This document shows, in pieces, positions 1 to 12,334 of a stretch of 64,000 bases of DNA. The notes below the pieces were generated by a model. It did not search any database, was not told the DNA's origin, and saw nothing but the letters and a program-made list of their open reading frames with translations. Position numbers and translations under genes: made by a program. This DNA comes from Hyposmocoma kahamanoa (lineage: Eukaryota > Arthropoda > Insecta > Lepidoptera > Cosmopterigidae). Numbering within the stretch: position 1 is the first letter of the stretch; each line of letters starts with the position of its first letter. The stretch spans positions 4,553,600 through 4,617,599 of the forward strand of contig NW_020653900.1 of assembly GCF_003589595.1 (NCBI RefSeq), written 5' to 3'.

Positions 1-1130
1 TCAAAACAAATACCATTCATTTAATATAATTTTTTTTTTGGACCAAATTCCCTTACTATAATTTAACTTCATATAATTCTTGTTTGACATATTACGTGGT
101 ATAATTTCACTTTTCTTAAATAATAAGTAAATATTTTAAACGTTGTTATATGAAGTGAATTACTATATTAAATGACTTTATAGGAAATAAAGTTATGTGA
201 ATTGAGCGTCATGTGAATAATATTTATATAATACATTCCACACCCGCAGTTGGGGTCATTGCAACATCGGAACTGATGAAGGTACGCGGCGTTCTTATTT
301 AAGTATTGCAGTATTATTTTCGTAAAATATGAAATAATATTTCAGTATACCACACTCGTATATTAAATAAATACTTCATGATAATATTGTAGATATTTAA
401 ATAATAAAAATTGACACCTAAATTAAGTACAGAAACTAACATGAAAACTACTTGTGGTAGGTAATCAGAGACAACAGTATTGCATTTCATTATATCTTGT
501 CCTTGGTAAAATAAACCACAAAAATAAAAGTGATATCGCGTGAAATTAAGAATACATCAAATTTTAAAACTCTCATATTTGAGCATGAAAGGTAGCGACT
601 AATTTATTTCGCAGAATCTTTAAACCTCTTTCTTGAAAAGTTGTCATTTTACAGATGTAGCATTATTACACCAAAAGTGCAATATCTACGCAGGGTATTA
701 AAGAGCAAATTTTTCAAGTACAGCGAATTCTATGCGGTTTAAGAACCACTGTGGCGACTACCGCAAAAATGCAGCAGCCTTGAAACAACATGAAGAAACG
801 CTCATAAGGAAATTGCAGGAAAGTTGAAGTTATCTTTTGAATACTTTATAATAACATTCTCTAAAATACTGCTCTACGAGGAAAGTTCACTAGCAAGAGA
901 CATTTGGTATAGGACGATGCAACCGTGACCTCCTCAAAAACCTTAGTTTGATGGTGGGCGCGTCTATAGGGAATCTCTTGTTTCAGCATTTAGAATTAGA
1001 TCTGGTCACATTCCATTAAATAAACTTTATCACTTGATAGATATCAAAGCTTCACCCTTCTGCGCTTATCGTAAAAGAAAGACCTGCTCCATCTGTTAGA
1101 AGAGTGTGACCACACTAGGGCCGCAAAAGT
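1..1130. other. AT-rich upstream sequence, no gene seen
   Basis: Noncoding AT-rich DNA. No frame reads as a recognisable protein and no repeat family used elsewhere in the window is clearly present. Confidence 0.6.
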
Positions 1131-1438
1131 AGTAGCAGTAGAGCTCCTTGTGAAAGAGTTCGTCCAGGGTAGTACTACCACCTTACCTATTTCGGCCTGC
1201 AAACAGTAATGTCAAGATTACTGTGTTCTGGTTTTGAAGGGTAAGGGTGCTGGTGAAATTACAGGCACATGGGTTTTGTCAACTTATGTCTCAGGGTGAG
1301 GGGCGCAGTGGCAGTGCCCCTCAGATCTTTGCGATTTAAAGCTCTGAATGGCACTGCAACTGTTATGGACAGGCGTGTAGTTCACCATCAGGCGCACGAC
1401 TTGTTCGTCCCCTCACTTGATATTTCATTTAAAAAACC
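1131..1438 (+). mobile_element. Family A dispersed repeat, near full length
   Basis: Starts at GTAGCAGTAGAGCTCCTTG and ends near CGTCCCCTCACTTGATAT followed by an A-rich stretch. This is the reference copy of a ~300 bp family found at least 19 times here, on both strands. Family landmarks in order are CGTCCAGGGAAGTACTGCC, ACCTTACCTATTTCTGCC, a GCAGTAATG...CATTACTGC hairpin, AAGGGTAAGGGTGCTGGTG, ACAGGCACATGGGACTTG, TCAACTTATGTCTCAGGGTG, CCCCTCAGATCTTTGCG and CAGGCGCACGACTTGTTCG. It encodes no protein. It could be a SINE or a non-autonomous Helitron-like element of the type reported from Lepidoptera; the sequence alone does not settle which. Confidence 0.85.
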
Positions 1439-1602
1439 TATTTAGAATTGAGGAGAATGGAAGTAATGGAGATATAAATATTATTCTGCGAGACCCTTCA
1501 CGTAAAGTATCCAAAAAGATTTATACTTACGAAACCTATTGCATTATACCCAAAAATATCCCTAACTAAACGCAATTCGAGATTCTCTATTTGGCATAGA
1601 CT

Positions 1603-1770
1603 CCATATAGTATAGTGTAAAGGCCTTGTTAAGACGCTGAATACCGTCAATTACGCTTCACTTTAAAACGTTTTAACAAGATTTGTTGAATTTGTGGCAG
1701 TAGAAAAAAGTGTGTATTATTCTTCATCATATTATTTAAAATGTTGTTTTCAAAACACGATTTTACCTAA
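1603..1770 (+). repeat. Dispersed repeat, first of two direct copies
   Basis: The stretch from CTGAATACCGTCAATTACG through GTGTATTATTCTTCATCATA to the AAAATGTTGTT region is repeated with few differences at 22490-22640 in the same orientation. No protein or tRNA-like head is visible. The family is not recognised. Confidence 0.75.
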
Positions 1771-3368
1771 TTTTGGAAACAAACCCTTTTTCGAGACGCG
1801 CGCAAACTGTTGGTAGTTTCTTCTCTTTTACGCATACGAAGATCGGCAATGATAGCTGAGACGCGTTCCTGGATGGACTTATGTCGCCCGCACTGCACCT
1901 AGCTAGTTAATTCATTTCATAATTGTAATATAGTAGGCGTGACTAAAAACATCGATCGCTCAAGGTCATCGACGCTTTTCAGAGTAGAAAAAAAGAAAAA
2001 ACTGCTCATTAATTCTCACTCCTCCACATCACATTTCAACTTGAGGATCGTGACGACAACGGATCGATTTTCATAACCGTTACTGGGTCCCAACACAAGC
2101 GCAGCTATTTTACACGATGTAAGCTTTACTACTTTCGCAGAGTAGCAAATTAATTTACTCCATTTTGATTAATGTTTGTTTTTTCAATTAAGTATATTGA
2201 CTTTGAGTAGTAAGTTGCAAGTGTAAATTGTTTACATGACACATGGCGAATTCGGTATATCCGGTAAATCGTTTAAGTATCAAAACCAAAATACATTCCA
2301 TTGCGCTACGGAATGAACAGTGATGAAAAAATAAACGACATAATGTAACCAAGATATCGTTGTGTATAACTCGTAGCACTTTGACGTGTAACAAGCTACG
2401 AAATGACTACGACGTCAGGCTACGCTGTCAGTTCTGCGGTATTGATACAATAATTCTTTGCAAAAAAAAAATAGTATCTGGCGTTTGAGAAGCAACTGGA
2501 GTATGAAATTGCGTTATATACATTTATTTAATTGTTTATCGAGCTGGAAAAAACACACAAATCACATTTAATAAAAGTAAAATAACTATAAATAAAAAAA
2601 ACTAAAATAATGTTTTACCTGCACATCTAAGTTCGGGACACAATAACTAAAATAACAGGCTTACATGCGCAACAAAACAAAAATTATGAAACACAAAAAC
2701 TATACGAATAACATTAAATTATTAGAAAATATAAAAATACATATTTCATAATATAATAGCTGCGGAAGAAATGTACATTGACAGGCAATGTTAAAGGCTA
2801 TGTGTCTTCTCACATTGAATAGACTTCTGTACCTATAGAAAGCCTATCGAAACGTACCAGCGTTCTATTTCAGGAGCAAAGCAGCAGCTATATTTCAATA
2901 AAATTAATTCAATATAATTGAATTGCTAAGCACTGACCCTATATTATAGGCTGTGTTATAAAACCACAAAAAACATCTCATAATATGGTCATTAACGTTT
3001 ATAGAAGAAAAGTGCACCAAATAACTGCAAACTGCACGGGTTATCCTTACTCATCGTCAAGTACTTTTAACATTTTAGACTATTTAATGAATTGTATACA
3101 TGTGTACAAATTAAGTGCTTTAGTCTATTTGAAAGAGACGTTGACTCTTTGTGTGTAATCTACCGTCTGCGTGCTCAAAAGGAACTTTTCAAACTGATGC
3201 AACCGTCACGTTTTCCATGCCATTACCGTATCCTAGATTCTGGCGCACTCTGGGCAACCATCGGCGAATGGCTTAAGCCCATTGGCAAATCGTTACACCA
3301 CGATGACAAACATTACATATAATGGGGCCGAGATGGCTATTAAAAAAAGAGAAACTTATAGTAACAGT
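1771..3368. other. Noncoding stretch, no gene seen
   Basis: Mixed-composition sequence around 1800-2120, then A/T-rich DNA. The short ORFs here (for example minus strand 2188-2394 and plus strand 3092-3322) show no family resemblance and are best taken as chance. Confidence 0.55.
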
Positions 3369-3412
3369 AATTTAATGCACCGTTCTGTCCACATTCTGCC
3401 AGTTTCTGAAGT

Positions 3413-4339
3413 GCGACACTCATCGAGCATGTAACCAGAAATAGAGATGATATAAAGGCCATCCATCCCTGGCTACTCGTCTAGACATATGGGCCCTAAA
3501 TCACTTTTAAATATCACCTCTTGTTTGCGCTGAAATCACAAATAAAAAAGCTGAAATAGTACAGCGCCAACAACTAACCTGTGTGTACGTCTCCGTATAT
3601 TCCAAAAATATTCTGTATTTATTGTAATAAAGTTAATATCTCTAACAATGGGAGGTTGTTCCATTCGGTGGTGTGGGAAAAACAGCAAAACATCTAATTA
3701 CAAAACAAACGGAATCACATTTTATCGGTAATTAAATATTANNNNNNNNNNNNNNNNNNNNNNNNNNNNNNNNNNNNNNNNNNNNNNNNNNNNNNNNNNN
3801 NNNNNNNNNNNNNNNNNNNNNNNNNNNNNNNNNNNNNNNNNNNNNNNNNNNNNNNNNNNNNNNNNNNNNNNNNNNNNNNNNNNNNNNNNNNNNNNNNNNN
3901 NNNNNNNNNNNNNNNNNNNNNNNNNNNNNNNNNNNNNNNNNNNNNNNNNNNNNNNNNNNNNNNNNNNNNNNNNNNNNNNNNNNNNNNNNNNNNNNNNNNN
4001 NNNNNNNNNNNNNNNNNNNNNNNNNNNNNNNNNNNNNNNNNNNNNNNNNNNNNNNNNNNNNNNNNNNNNNNNNNNNNNNNNNNNNNNNNNNNNNNNNNNN
4101 NNNNNNNNNNNNNNNNNNNNNNNNNNNNNNNNNNNNNNNNNTATTAAATATGTAACTTTTATATTTTCGTCCATTATAGCAAAGCTCAAGTTAAACTGGT
4201 CGATTTGACACCTGTGAATTGTTTCGAATTCGGCCAATCGGAGCACAGTTGTCACCGTAATGAATTGGGCAGAATAATTTTCAAACAATTTAAATGACAT
4301 TTCGTCTCTATTTCTGGTTATATACTCAATGGCGTCGCT
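3413..4339. mobile_element. Probable inverted-repeat (MITE-like) element enclosing an assembly gap
   Basis: The left arm 3413-3450 (containing AACCAGAAATAGAGA) is matched in reverse complement by 4302-4339 (containing TCTCTATTTCTGGTT) over about 38 bases with a few mismatches. A further TAATTTAATGCA / GCATTAAATTT match lies outside the arms. The interior contains the N run 3742-4141, so the true length is unknown. Confidence 0.5.
3742..4141. other. Assembly gap, exactly 400 N
   Basis: A run of 400 N. Bases on both sides are AT-rich and share ATTAAATAT. The 192-residue open frame across this gap is an artefact of translating N. Confidence 0.99.
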
Positions 4340-4500
4340 GCATTAAATTTACCAAAAAGTAATTAAAGTATTGTAATGATGGTTCATTTATTGTTATGAA
4401 AAACTTAAGTACTACATTAAGCAACGAGATGAAACATCAAAAACTTGACACACAACTCATGAAATTACGCTCGTCTGGCCTCACCCTAAATATTTTTTTA

Positions 4501-4600
4501 TGATACCAAGTGACGGGACCAAGATCTCGTACGTCTGGTGGCATGTGATACGCCTATACAAAACAGTTGCAGTGTCGTTCATAGGTTTAAATCACATTAT
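4501..4600 (-). mobile_element. Family A repeat, one terminus only
   Basis: TGATACCAAGTGACGGGACC followed by a degraded copy of the CACGACTTGTTCG end (reverse orientation). The rest of the element is missing. Confidence 0.6.
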
Positions 4601-6230
4601 ATAACTACAATTATAATACTTTGCGACTCTAACACAAGATTTGACACAAATGAGAGGACACAATACATTTTATTGTAAGCGCATGCATTTTGTGTTCATT
4701 TTGTACACCCTAAAACGACTAAACGGGTGCCTTATTCAGTCTTTGGTTCCAATTTGTCCTTATAATAGTTTCAGTTAATTTTGTTGGAGTTTATGTGGTC
4801 CCAGCTTATTATGTTAATAAATATCCTACATACACTAAGGAAATTAAGTAAAGTATACCCTCTAATTACCATTTATAATTGCATGTAGGAGTAATAAACT
4901 AATTACCTTAGACGATCGGATGACGTACGACCATCAATGAATGGTGAACATGGATATAGAGAGGAATGAATAGGGTACCCCTTGTTTTACTGGTATTATA
5001 AATTATGTAGATAACATTAATAAAAATGTATAGCGTGAAAATTAATCTCGCAAATTATTACAATCGCCTGCAATGATATGTTTACATGACAAATTCATTA
5101 GGGCATAAAATACTTTGCACAAAAGTAATAGTCCGTGTTGACAATATTTAATGTGCAAAATATTATAACAAATATTAAACAGACGGAGCTGTCTCTAATT
5201 TCACGTAGTGAAAGTTGTTCATCACAAGACAGAAAAAAGCCGCAGTTGCATTTGCTTTAGTCACGTAGATTTTGCATGGAAAAGATATTTTTCACGTGTT
5301 AATGAAGGGATCTCATCAGGAGGTCATAGGGTTACAGTTACTATAATTTGATGAATAAAACTGCAGGGTGAAAGTACGAGTACTTATTATAAAACAAAAA
5401 GTAAGCAATAGGTACGAAATGTAATGCGTTACAAAGATACCTTGAAATATGAATTGTATGTACATGAAGATTATGTAAGCCTACGTAAATCCTTAACATT
5501 GAGCTTATTTGTTTTCGATTACTATTTGCTGTGTATATCACTTTTCACTCCATTTTTTTTGTTTTAGGTAGCGCCTTTCCAATTTTCAATTTGTTATAGG
5601 AGACATCTAGCTAGACAAATTTATATCTGTGACTCTGTATCGTTAATGATCTCCAGGGGTAGCTTCTAATCAATCGGAGGAGGAGTAATTTGAGATATTG
5701 TATAGAAATAATAATTAATGGGTGGAACTAAGACCGTAGGTCGAGGTCACAGCGGCTTGGAGTTTCTATTCAGTAGTTGTAACTACAATTTTGAATTTAA
5801 CCACCTATATTCTCCCGTGTGTGGTGTAAAAAGCTACAAGATTGTATCTTTACTGCAGTACTGCAAATGTCAATCTGCTTACTCTTAGAAGAAAGGTAAA
5901 TTCTCTACTTTTGGATGAAAGGTTATGAACAAGTAATCTATCTTAGATATTTAAGTTTCAAGAATTAAAGCTCCGCTAGCCTCCATGTAATCCCTCAAAA
6001 AAAACGTTCAGTTTACTTTTCAATTATAAAACTGTTCAGGATTATACAACTGTGACGGACTAATTATAACCTGAGGGTTACCAAGTGACCTGCATCCTGT
6101 AGCAGATTACTTTATACTATAGTTTTAGCTGGCGTATATGCTACTCGGTCACTAGTTTCACGCATATAATTTAGTGAATATTGAAAAATGATATTAATTA
6201 AAAAATTTTAAATTTAATTTATTACTTTTT
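4601..6230. other. Noncoding stretch, no gene seen
   Basis: AT-rich sequence with no convincing coding frame and no repeat I could assign. Confidence 0.55.
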
Positions 6231-6234
6231 TATT

Positions 6235-6495
6235 AAAAAAAGACCTCAAAGGTGAAACTACATCTATTTACCGAGTTTTATTGAAATCGGTTAACGGAAA
6301 ATGGGTGTAAACCAATAAACTGGATTCATTCCCTAATTTGCTACCCTTAAAAGTAGTAAACTACAAAAGTACGCCCTTTCCAACAAAAATGAATCATCAA
6401 AATCGGTTCACAATTGTCGGAGCAATCGCGTCACATACACCAAAAAAAAACAGTGATATTATAAAACTCCTCCTTTTTTTAAGTCGGTTAAAATT
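6235..6495 (-). repeat. Family G dispersed repeat ('aaccgacttc...ggaggagg' type)
   Basis: In reverse orientation this reads TTTTAACCGACTTAAAAAA, then an ACAATTGTGAACCGATTTTG block, an AAAGGGCGTACTTTTGTAG block, then GGATGAATCCAG and AACCGATTTCAATAAAACTC. It is the only minus-strand copy in the window of a family also seen at 37.0, 44.4, 47.5, 57.7, 58.1, 59.9 and 63.0 kb. It has no coding capacity. I know this pattern as common in lepidopteran genomes but assign no class. Confidence 0.7.
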
Positions 6496-6799
6496 TGCCT
6501 TCAAATATTGGCCACATTCTTCTTCTTTATATATCATTTGTCATAACAAAGGTCGTAACATTTTTTTATAACTTACCTTTTTTAAATTTAATTTGTGTCA
6601 TCTTTTTAAAAGTCATAGCCAAAATTTTATTATAGAATTAAAGTTAAACAAAATGTCCAAGGAAACCCTTAATTACTGTTGCTTTTGTCTTCAGATGAAA
6701 GGTAAACGGCTCTGTTTGAAAATTGCAAATCCAATTTTGTGAAAAAATTGATGATTTAGGGTAACCATTTTTTATTATAGCATTAATTAAGCAGGAAAA

Positions 6800-7075
6800 A
6801 GCCGTGGTAGCCTAGTTAGGTAGGTTTGACCTACCGCCTCTCAAGCAGAGACCGTGGGTTTGAATCTCTCTCAAGTCTCGGAGTTTATGTGCGAAATTTT
6901 ATTTGAATTTTACCATGAGTATTTCGGTGAAGGAAAACGTGGTGATGATATCTCATAAGAAGGCTCATAACCCTCAGAAGACGTGTGATGTGCCATTGGA
7001 CCAGTCCGAAGCCGCCTGAAAGGAAACCCATGCCTAGCAGTGGGACGTATAGATGAAAAAAATGGTTTGATGATA
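6800..7075 (+). mobile_element. tRNA-derived SINE (family F)
   Basis: Begins with a tRNA-like head: an A-box-like GTAGCCTAGTTAGGTAGG and a B-box-like GGGTTTGAATCTC about 45 bases later. The body (GGAGTTTATGTGCGAAATTT, GAGTATTTCGGTGAAGGAAA) is shared with the copies at 45.0 and 55.9 kb. It ends near a TGGTTTGATGAT tail. An internal Pol III promoter is inferred from the boxes. Confidence 0.75.
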
Positions 7076-7226
7076 TTACAGGGTGTGAATGTTATTGCAT
7101 TATACCCGTGTAGACTGTCTCATATCGAACAGGAATAAACATTTTTACTATGGACCAGTGCCTCTGACACGAGTTACAGTGACAAGTTATCGCTAACGAC
7201 GGAGTCAGACGCACGGTAAGGTCACC

Positions 7227-7248
7227 GATGGATGGATGGATGGATGGG
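7227..7248 (+). repeat. (GATG)n microsatellite
   Basis: Five to six perfect GATG units. Confidence 0.95.
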
Positions 7249-7733
7249 TTAGCTGGAAGACATCTCTTCTAGAGATCACGTTTGTATTAGTCCTTTGTAA
7301 CATGTGTTATAAGTGCCTTTTCTTTGTGCAATAAAGAATGTATAATATATGTAGAATACCTTTTCCAATTGAAACAGAGTAAAGGCTGATTCACCTTACA
7401 CCGTGTCGGGTCTGGGCCTTGTCGTTTCCATTAACCGCCGTTTTTTTTTGGTAATTTCCATTTTTCTCTTGAGTTGGCAGCTATTGCAATAGCTCTCGAT
7501 GACTAAGTATTGGAAACACAAATTTAAACTAGAAAACATTGACTTACAATTATATGGACGTCGGGTCCGCGCTAAAAAGTGTCTGAACTAATAGGGCGTT
7601 AAAATTGTAATCGGTCGTGAGACTTGCAGCAATCTTTCGTCGCAAGTCTTGCGACTACTACTAGATGATCAATTAATATGCCCATTATTATTATTAGATT
7701 ATTATACATAAGTAAATAAAATTACAATAATGG

Positions 7734-7787
7734 ACCCAGATACCTATCTATATATAATTAGAATTATATATAGATAGGTATCTGGGT
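7734..7787. repeat. Perfect 26-bp inverted repeat with a 2-base loop
   Basis: The arm 7734-7759 (starting ACCCAGATACCTATC) is exactly matched in reverse complement by 7762-7787 (ending GATAGGTATCTGGGT). Only AG separates the arms. The right arm runs directly into a (TA)n tract. Confidence 0.95.
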
Positions 7788-7806
7788 ATATATATATATA
7801 TATATA
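7787..7806. repeat. (TA)n microsatellite
   Basis: About ten TA units directly after the hairpin. Confidence 0.95.
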
Positions 7807-9108
7807 ATTAACCTTAATTGATGCAGTTCGTAATCGCCGCAGAATATTGATTGGATGAATGTTAAATCTCCTTCTTATCCTTCCTACGGCACGGTTCCAT
7901 AAAACGGAATTTTTCAACAAAAAAATTCTGCTACTATATCCATTTTTCCTGTAGGTACGATAATTATGCGAAAATTCATTAAGCTATCGATCGGTCGCCG
8001 GTAGTGTTACTTCGCTAGTCGTCCGCATGCTGCACTGTATTTCGTCATTGCGAGTCGACGCGACCGACTCGACATACATCGGTGGCACGCTGCACGAACC
8101 CTTAGGCTGAAAACGACAATGAGAATCACGTACCCAATTAGTATACTTAGGGCACTCAAATCGCTTAATCCAGCACTGCATGTCAACACTTTAGGCATCT
8201 TTATGTGTTATAGGCTAGAGTTACAGAAATGAGAATGTATAAAGGCTCAGTCCACAAGGTTTATTTAAAGCGATGTTATAAGAGAAAAAGGAAGGCATAA
8301 TAGAAGGTATAAGGAATAATAAAATGAAATGAGAAAAGGTACAATTATAAAACACTCAATAAAAAAATTATCATAACGCATTTTTTTTTAGTACTTAATC
8401 GTCGTGAAGTTGAACAGTAAGGAAACGAAGGTGATTTAAAATTTTATATTGTCACGCTCTCTGGTTTCAAGAATTTTGAAGGGAATGACGACGTGTTGAA
8501 CAATCGTAAGAATATAGTGAAGAAAATGAGAATTCAAAAACTGTGAATCAGTTTTACTTTAATACATTTTAAAATTAAGTGGCTAGGAACCAGAAAAGAG
8601 GATGATAAAAAGGTAACATGACGATGAAGGAGGTCAATATCGTTAGAAGTAGGTATGTATTTAACTACCCATACCTACCTGCAAAGACAAGGCACAACAT
8701 TTTCTTTGTAAAAGTAAATCTTATTGTTTTTCACAAAAAATAATGATGCTGTTATTCTAGTCGGTTACATACACCTATTTGACAAAACTTATTCGATTCT
8801 CACAATGAGAAAATACGCGCCCCGTACTAGTCAACGATATCGATGTCATAAACAACGCGTATTCAGTTATAGGTAACCATTATGTATTGTGTTTTGTTTT
8901 TACTATAACTACTCATATTGCGTAGGAGTAGTAGAATTTACCAACTTTATTTTGTATAGGTGAGTTTAGGTTCTTCATTCAAAAAGTGTTACACAAAATC
9001 AGCATGCTATGCTGAGTGAAGGCCATTTTGAAACATAATGTATACCTACTTTTAAGATTTGCTTTATAATTGGTCATAAGAAAATGAGACCAAATATTTT
9101 CTTTCTTT
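7807..9108. other. Noncoding stretch with one moderately GC-rich patch
   Basis: The patch 7990-8180 is richer in G+C and CpG than its surroundings and is open in two overlapping minus-strand frames. Neither translation is recognisable and no splice pattern supports an exon. The rest is AT-rich. Confidence 0.5.
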
Positions 9109-9210
9109 AGTAGAAGTAGAGCTCCTTGTAAAAGAGTTTGTCCAGGGAAGCATTTCCACCATTTTCTATTTCTGCCTCCAAGCAGTAATGTGACATTACT
9201 GCCATCGGGA
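9109..9210 (+). mobile_element. Family A repeat, 5' fragment
   Basis: GTAGAAGTAGAGCTCCTTG through CCAAGCAGTAATGTGACATT; truncated after the hairpin segment. Confidence 0.8.
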
Positions 9211-9404
9211 CGAAAAAAGGGCACAACCAACATTTTTATTAAAATTGAGTTGCATACAAAATGAATAAAAATGCTTTTTGAATGCTCGTGAACTCGGTTT
9301 CAACAAATGATTTTATGGTATTAGAAGAAAATAACCAAGACAGCAGAAATTAGTCAATTTTAAAGAAATGTTATTCATTTTATTTGAACAATTTTTTTTA
9401 TTAA

Positions 9405-9655
9405 ATTTGATTTCTGTTGTCCCAATTTTTTTTTCGATACAATGAAGTTATCCTTATTATAAATCGAGTCTATTAGCATTAAAGAAAAAAAAAATAGTAA
9501 ATTTTATTCATTTCGTATGAAAAAATATTTTATGAAATTTGACCAACTACTGCTGTCCCAATTTTTTTTCCGTCCCGTACAATGATCCCTTCATGAAACT
9601 TAGTCGATTAGCAGTAAAAAAATATTGATCAGTTTTATTAATTTTTATGTGTCCA
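9405..9655 (+). repeat. Two degenerate ~130 bp tandem units
   Basis: Two successive units each contain CTGTTGTCCCAATTTTTTTT (or CTGCTGTCCCAATTTTTTTT), then an ACAATGA block, then a (G/C)AGTCTATTAGCA / TAGTCGATTAGCA block and a poly-A run. The spacing is about 130 bases. Confidence 0.6.
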
Positions 9656-9869
9656 TGTACACACGCTTGACCAAAAAATTTACTAACTTTACAAAATTGT
9701 TTTCACAAAAAAAGACTTAATGGTTCATATTGACAGCTTCCTTGTATCATAACTGGTTATTATTTCCCCATACAGTCCTATTAAAAAAATACTCTGTAAA
9801 GCTGATAGTTATATCCAGAAACAAATATGTCAGAGAATAATTTGCAATTTATCCGAAATTTTTTCAATT

Positions 9870-9925
9870 TCGAGGAAATGAAACTATTTTTCCGGATTTA
9901 AATCCCGTATATTTGAAAAAACAAA
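9870..9925 (+). repeat. Family B repeat fragment
   Basis: GGAAATGAAACTATTTTTCC followed by GGATTTAAATCCCGTATAT, the left part of the family B unit described at 22793. Confidence 0.65.
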
Positions 9926-10742
9926 GAATTTATTTATTTTTTAATTTATTTCCTAAGAACTCGATATAGATTGTATTTTTTTGTTGTACTGAAATTAATT
10001 TAGTAAATAATTTTCTAATACTTTTTTACCTACTATTTGGGAAAAAATGTTTTACATTCTCTTTTACAAAATTTACAGTTTCGCCAACCAACAATAATTC
10101 AACTCATTCATCGTATAGACGATGATCCGAGTATAGACTCGGATACACGTAAAAAAGTGTTATGCAAATTTTTTTTTAAAGTGGATGTCACAAACAAAAT
10201 CATATTAAATATTGAGTTGTTTTTGTCTGCTTTCTCTATTTTTAGTATTAAAAATAAAATGAATGATTAAAACAATGAAAAATAGATTTCATAGCTACGT
10301 ATGTATACAATAATAATAATAATCTTGTTTATATGTATACGTACTGTAAGTGCATCATTTGTGGTGTGTTATTTAACTGAATATTTTATATATAATATTT
10401 TAATATTTTTGCACCACTATTCTTGGAGTATTCATAAGCCACCCCTGTGCAATAAAATTAGTTGTTGTATTTATTACATATAGGTAGTAACAGTACAAGT
10501 ACGTGTATTCGAACGCATTTCATTTAACTGAATATATCTGCGATTTGATAGCATAAGCGTAACGTAATCGTTCATTCGAGGCGAACAAGTTGTGCACAAT
10601 GCGCACACATTTCATTCGGTCATAAAATAGTGAATGCGATCGTGGAAACATGTCTGCCGTTTGTGTTGTTTGACGTAAATATTGGTGAATTACGTATTGT
10701 GTTCTCATCTGCTTTAGTGATTTTTGGTGCTATCCTCGTTTT

Positions 10743-10766
10743 ATGATGTGTGTGATGGTGCAGTGA
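10743..10766 (+). CDS. Short upstream ORF in the probable Lst2 leader
   Basis: Seven codons (MMCVMVQ) and a stop, 36 bases before the Lst2 start codon. It matters only if transcription starts upstream of it, which cannot be seen here. If so, it could reduce translation of the main frame. Confidence 0.3.
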   Translation: MMCVMVQ

Positions 10767-10802
10767 TCTGCTCATATGCGGCTGTTATACAAAACTGGTC
10801 CA

Positions 10803-10838
10803 ATGGAGTCTCTCAGAAAATGGTTCTACAAACCAAAG
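10803..10838 (+). CDS. Lst2: Lateral signaling target protein 2 homolog (ZFYVE28/LST2), first coding exon (partial gene)
   Basis: Encodes MESLRKWFYKPK and stops at an exact GT donor (GTATGT) in phase 0. In this family the protein begins with a short 'M..(F/L)RKW(L/F).KPK' peptide, with the next conserved segment directly after it, which fits the exon at 28767. The family acts in the cytoplasm and on early endosomes: a C-terminal FYVE zinc finger binds phosphatidylinositol 3-phosphate, and the protein dampens EGF-receptor signalling. That is family knowledge; the FYVE domain itself is not in this window. I chose ATG 10803 because it matches the family N-terminus. An in-frame ATG at 10776 would add nine residues (MRLLYKTGP), and an in-frame TGA at 10764-10766 closes the frame above it. 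Intron 1 follows and is about 17.9 kb. Promoter and transcription start are not evident. Confidence 0.8.
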
Positions 10839-10843
10839 GTATG

Positions 10844-12334
10844 TCAAAACAACTTTGTGTTGTAATTTCCTTTGCAAATCGTTTTGCCTTCGGTTTATGC
10901 GTGTCCTCGACAATTTAAGCGTTTGCGTTTGTTATGGGGAGGCAAGTGTTTATTTAAGAGCCTCAACAGCGTATTTATGTACCAGTCTTTGTAGGCACAA
11001 TATTTGCAATGTTTCTCGTAATATTTTCCTGTAGTGGCTGTTTACCTGGTCTTTATAGAATATTACAACGAGTCTAGGAATTCCTAAATCACTTTGATAT
11101 GCAAGATACTGTGTAGAGTTCGTAAGGTAAGAGTGGCTTACGTCATTCGTTTGCCTTGAGTACGCAGAGTTTTTGTTATTGTTAAAAGTATGCAGGCGAG
11201 ACCCTTATTGTCTTTTATCCACTGACACTATTTGAATTATAATATAAATTATTTATTTATCATTAATGTGGAATGTCGTCTATCTATTTCATTAAACTAG
11301 ATATTTAAGTTTTTAAACATGTTTAAAGTTATTTAATGTTTATGATAATTTATGGAAATCGTATTTGTGATTTTCCGTTCAGTGTATTACATTTTTTTAT
11401 GAATGTGAATTATGGTACATTATTATTATTTTCAAAGTATAGATCCATTTATATAAATTACTACATATAAAGTCAGAGAAAAAAATTGCATGGAAACAAC
11501 CCGATTTTTTTATGAATAACATTTTTTTTAAACCTGATGACAAATGAGAAATAATTGATTATCGAAAAATTGCCCAAGGGAATTGTCTTAAAGGCTCAAC
11601 CAATGTGGTCCTTTTCACCTTCTAGATCATGTTTATAAATAAACTATGCAAATCTCTAGATTTTAAATATTGGTACACCATGGCCTGTCAAACCGGTTTG
11701 TGGAACATTTTCCTTTTAAACAGCGTCTTAAACTGTGTTGCTATTGGTTCTGTAACAAAACTAAATGTAATTTGATTTCAATGAATTGTGACACTGTTCT
11801 TGTAATATCGAGACGGAAAAAATAAATTGTTCGTCCATGGTTTGACGTCCTTAATTAATATATTTATATTATAATTAAAAAATAATTTAATGCTTTCTTT
11901 TTGCCAAATGAGAGCAGGTTGATTTAGGTTAATAATTTTACCATTACAATGCTTGCTGAAATATTATAAGGATACCATAATTATTGTATTATCCATTTCC
12001 AAACATTGGAGTTGAGCAATTCTCCTTAATGAGAAGAGGGTTAAGGCTGTAGTTTATGACAATACTGGTGAAGGAACTTATTTTCAGTTTTGTTTCCTAA
12101 CCATAATCTTCTCCACCATGGAAATATTTAACAAAAAATTTCTTTTCTTTGTTTTTCATTTTGTCACAATGTCTGTACTGATTGTTACAAGGCGAGAATG
12201 ACCTCCCAATAATGCCCAGGTTCTCATGCGGCACTGTGACTTGAATGACTAAATATTCGCTCTGTAGCTAAAAATGAATGGAGATTGTAGATTTTGCTGT
12301 GAAGCAGATGAAACACCTCTGCATCTCCTAAATT
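10844..12334. other. Intronic stretch, no repeat recognised
   Basis: AT-rich noncoding DNA. No coding frame or clear repeat. Confidence 0.5.

Noticed and set aside
3722..4300. 192-residue minus-strand ORF
   Set aside because: Most of it is the 400-N gap translated as X; the few real codons are unremarkable.
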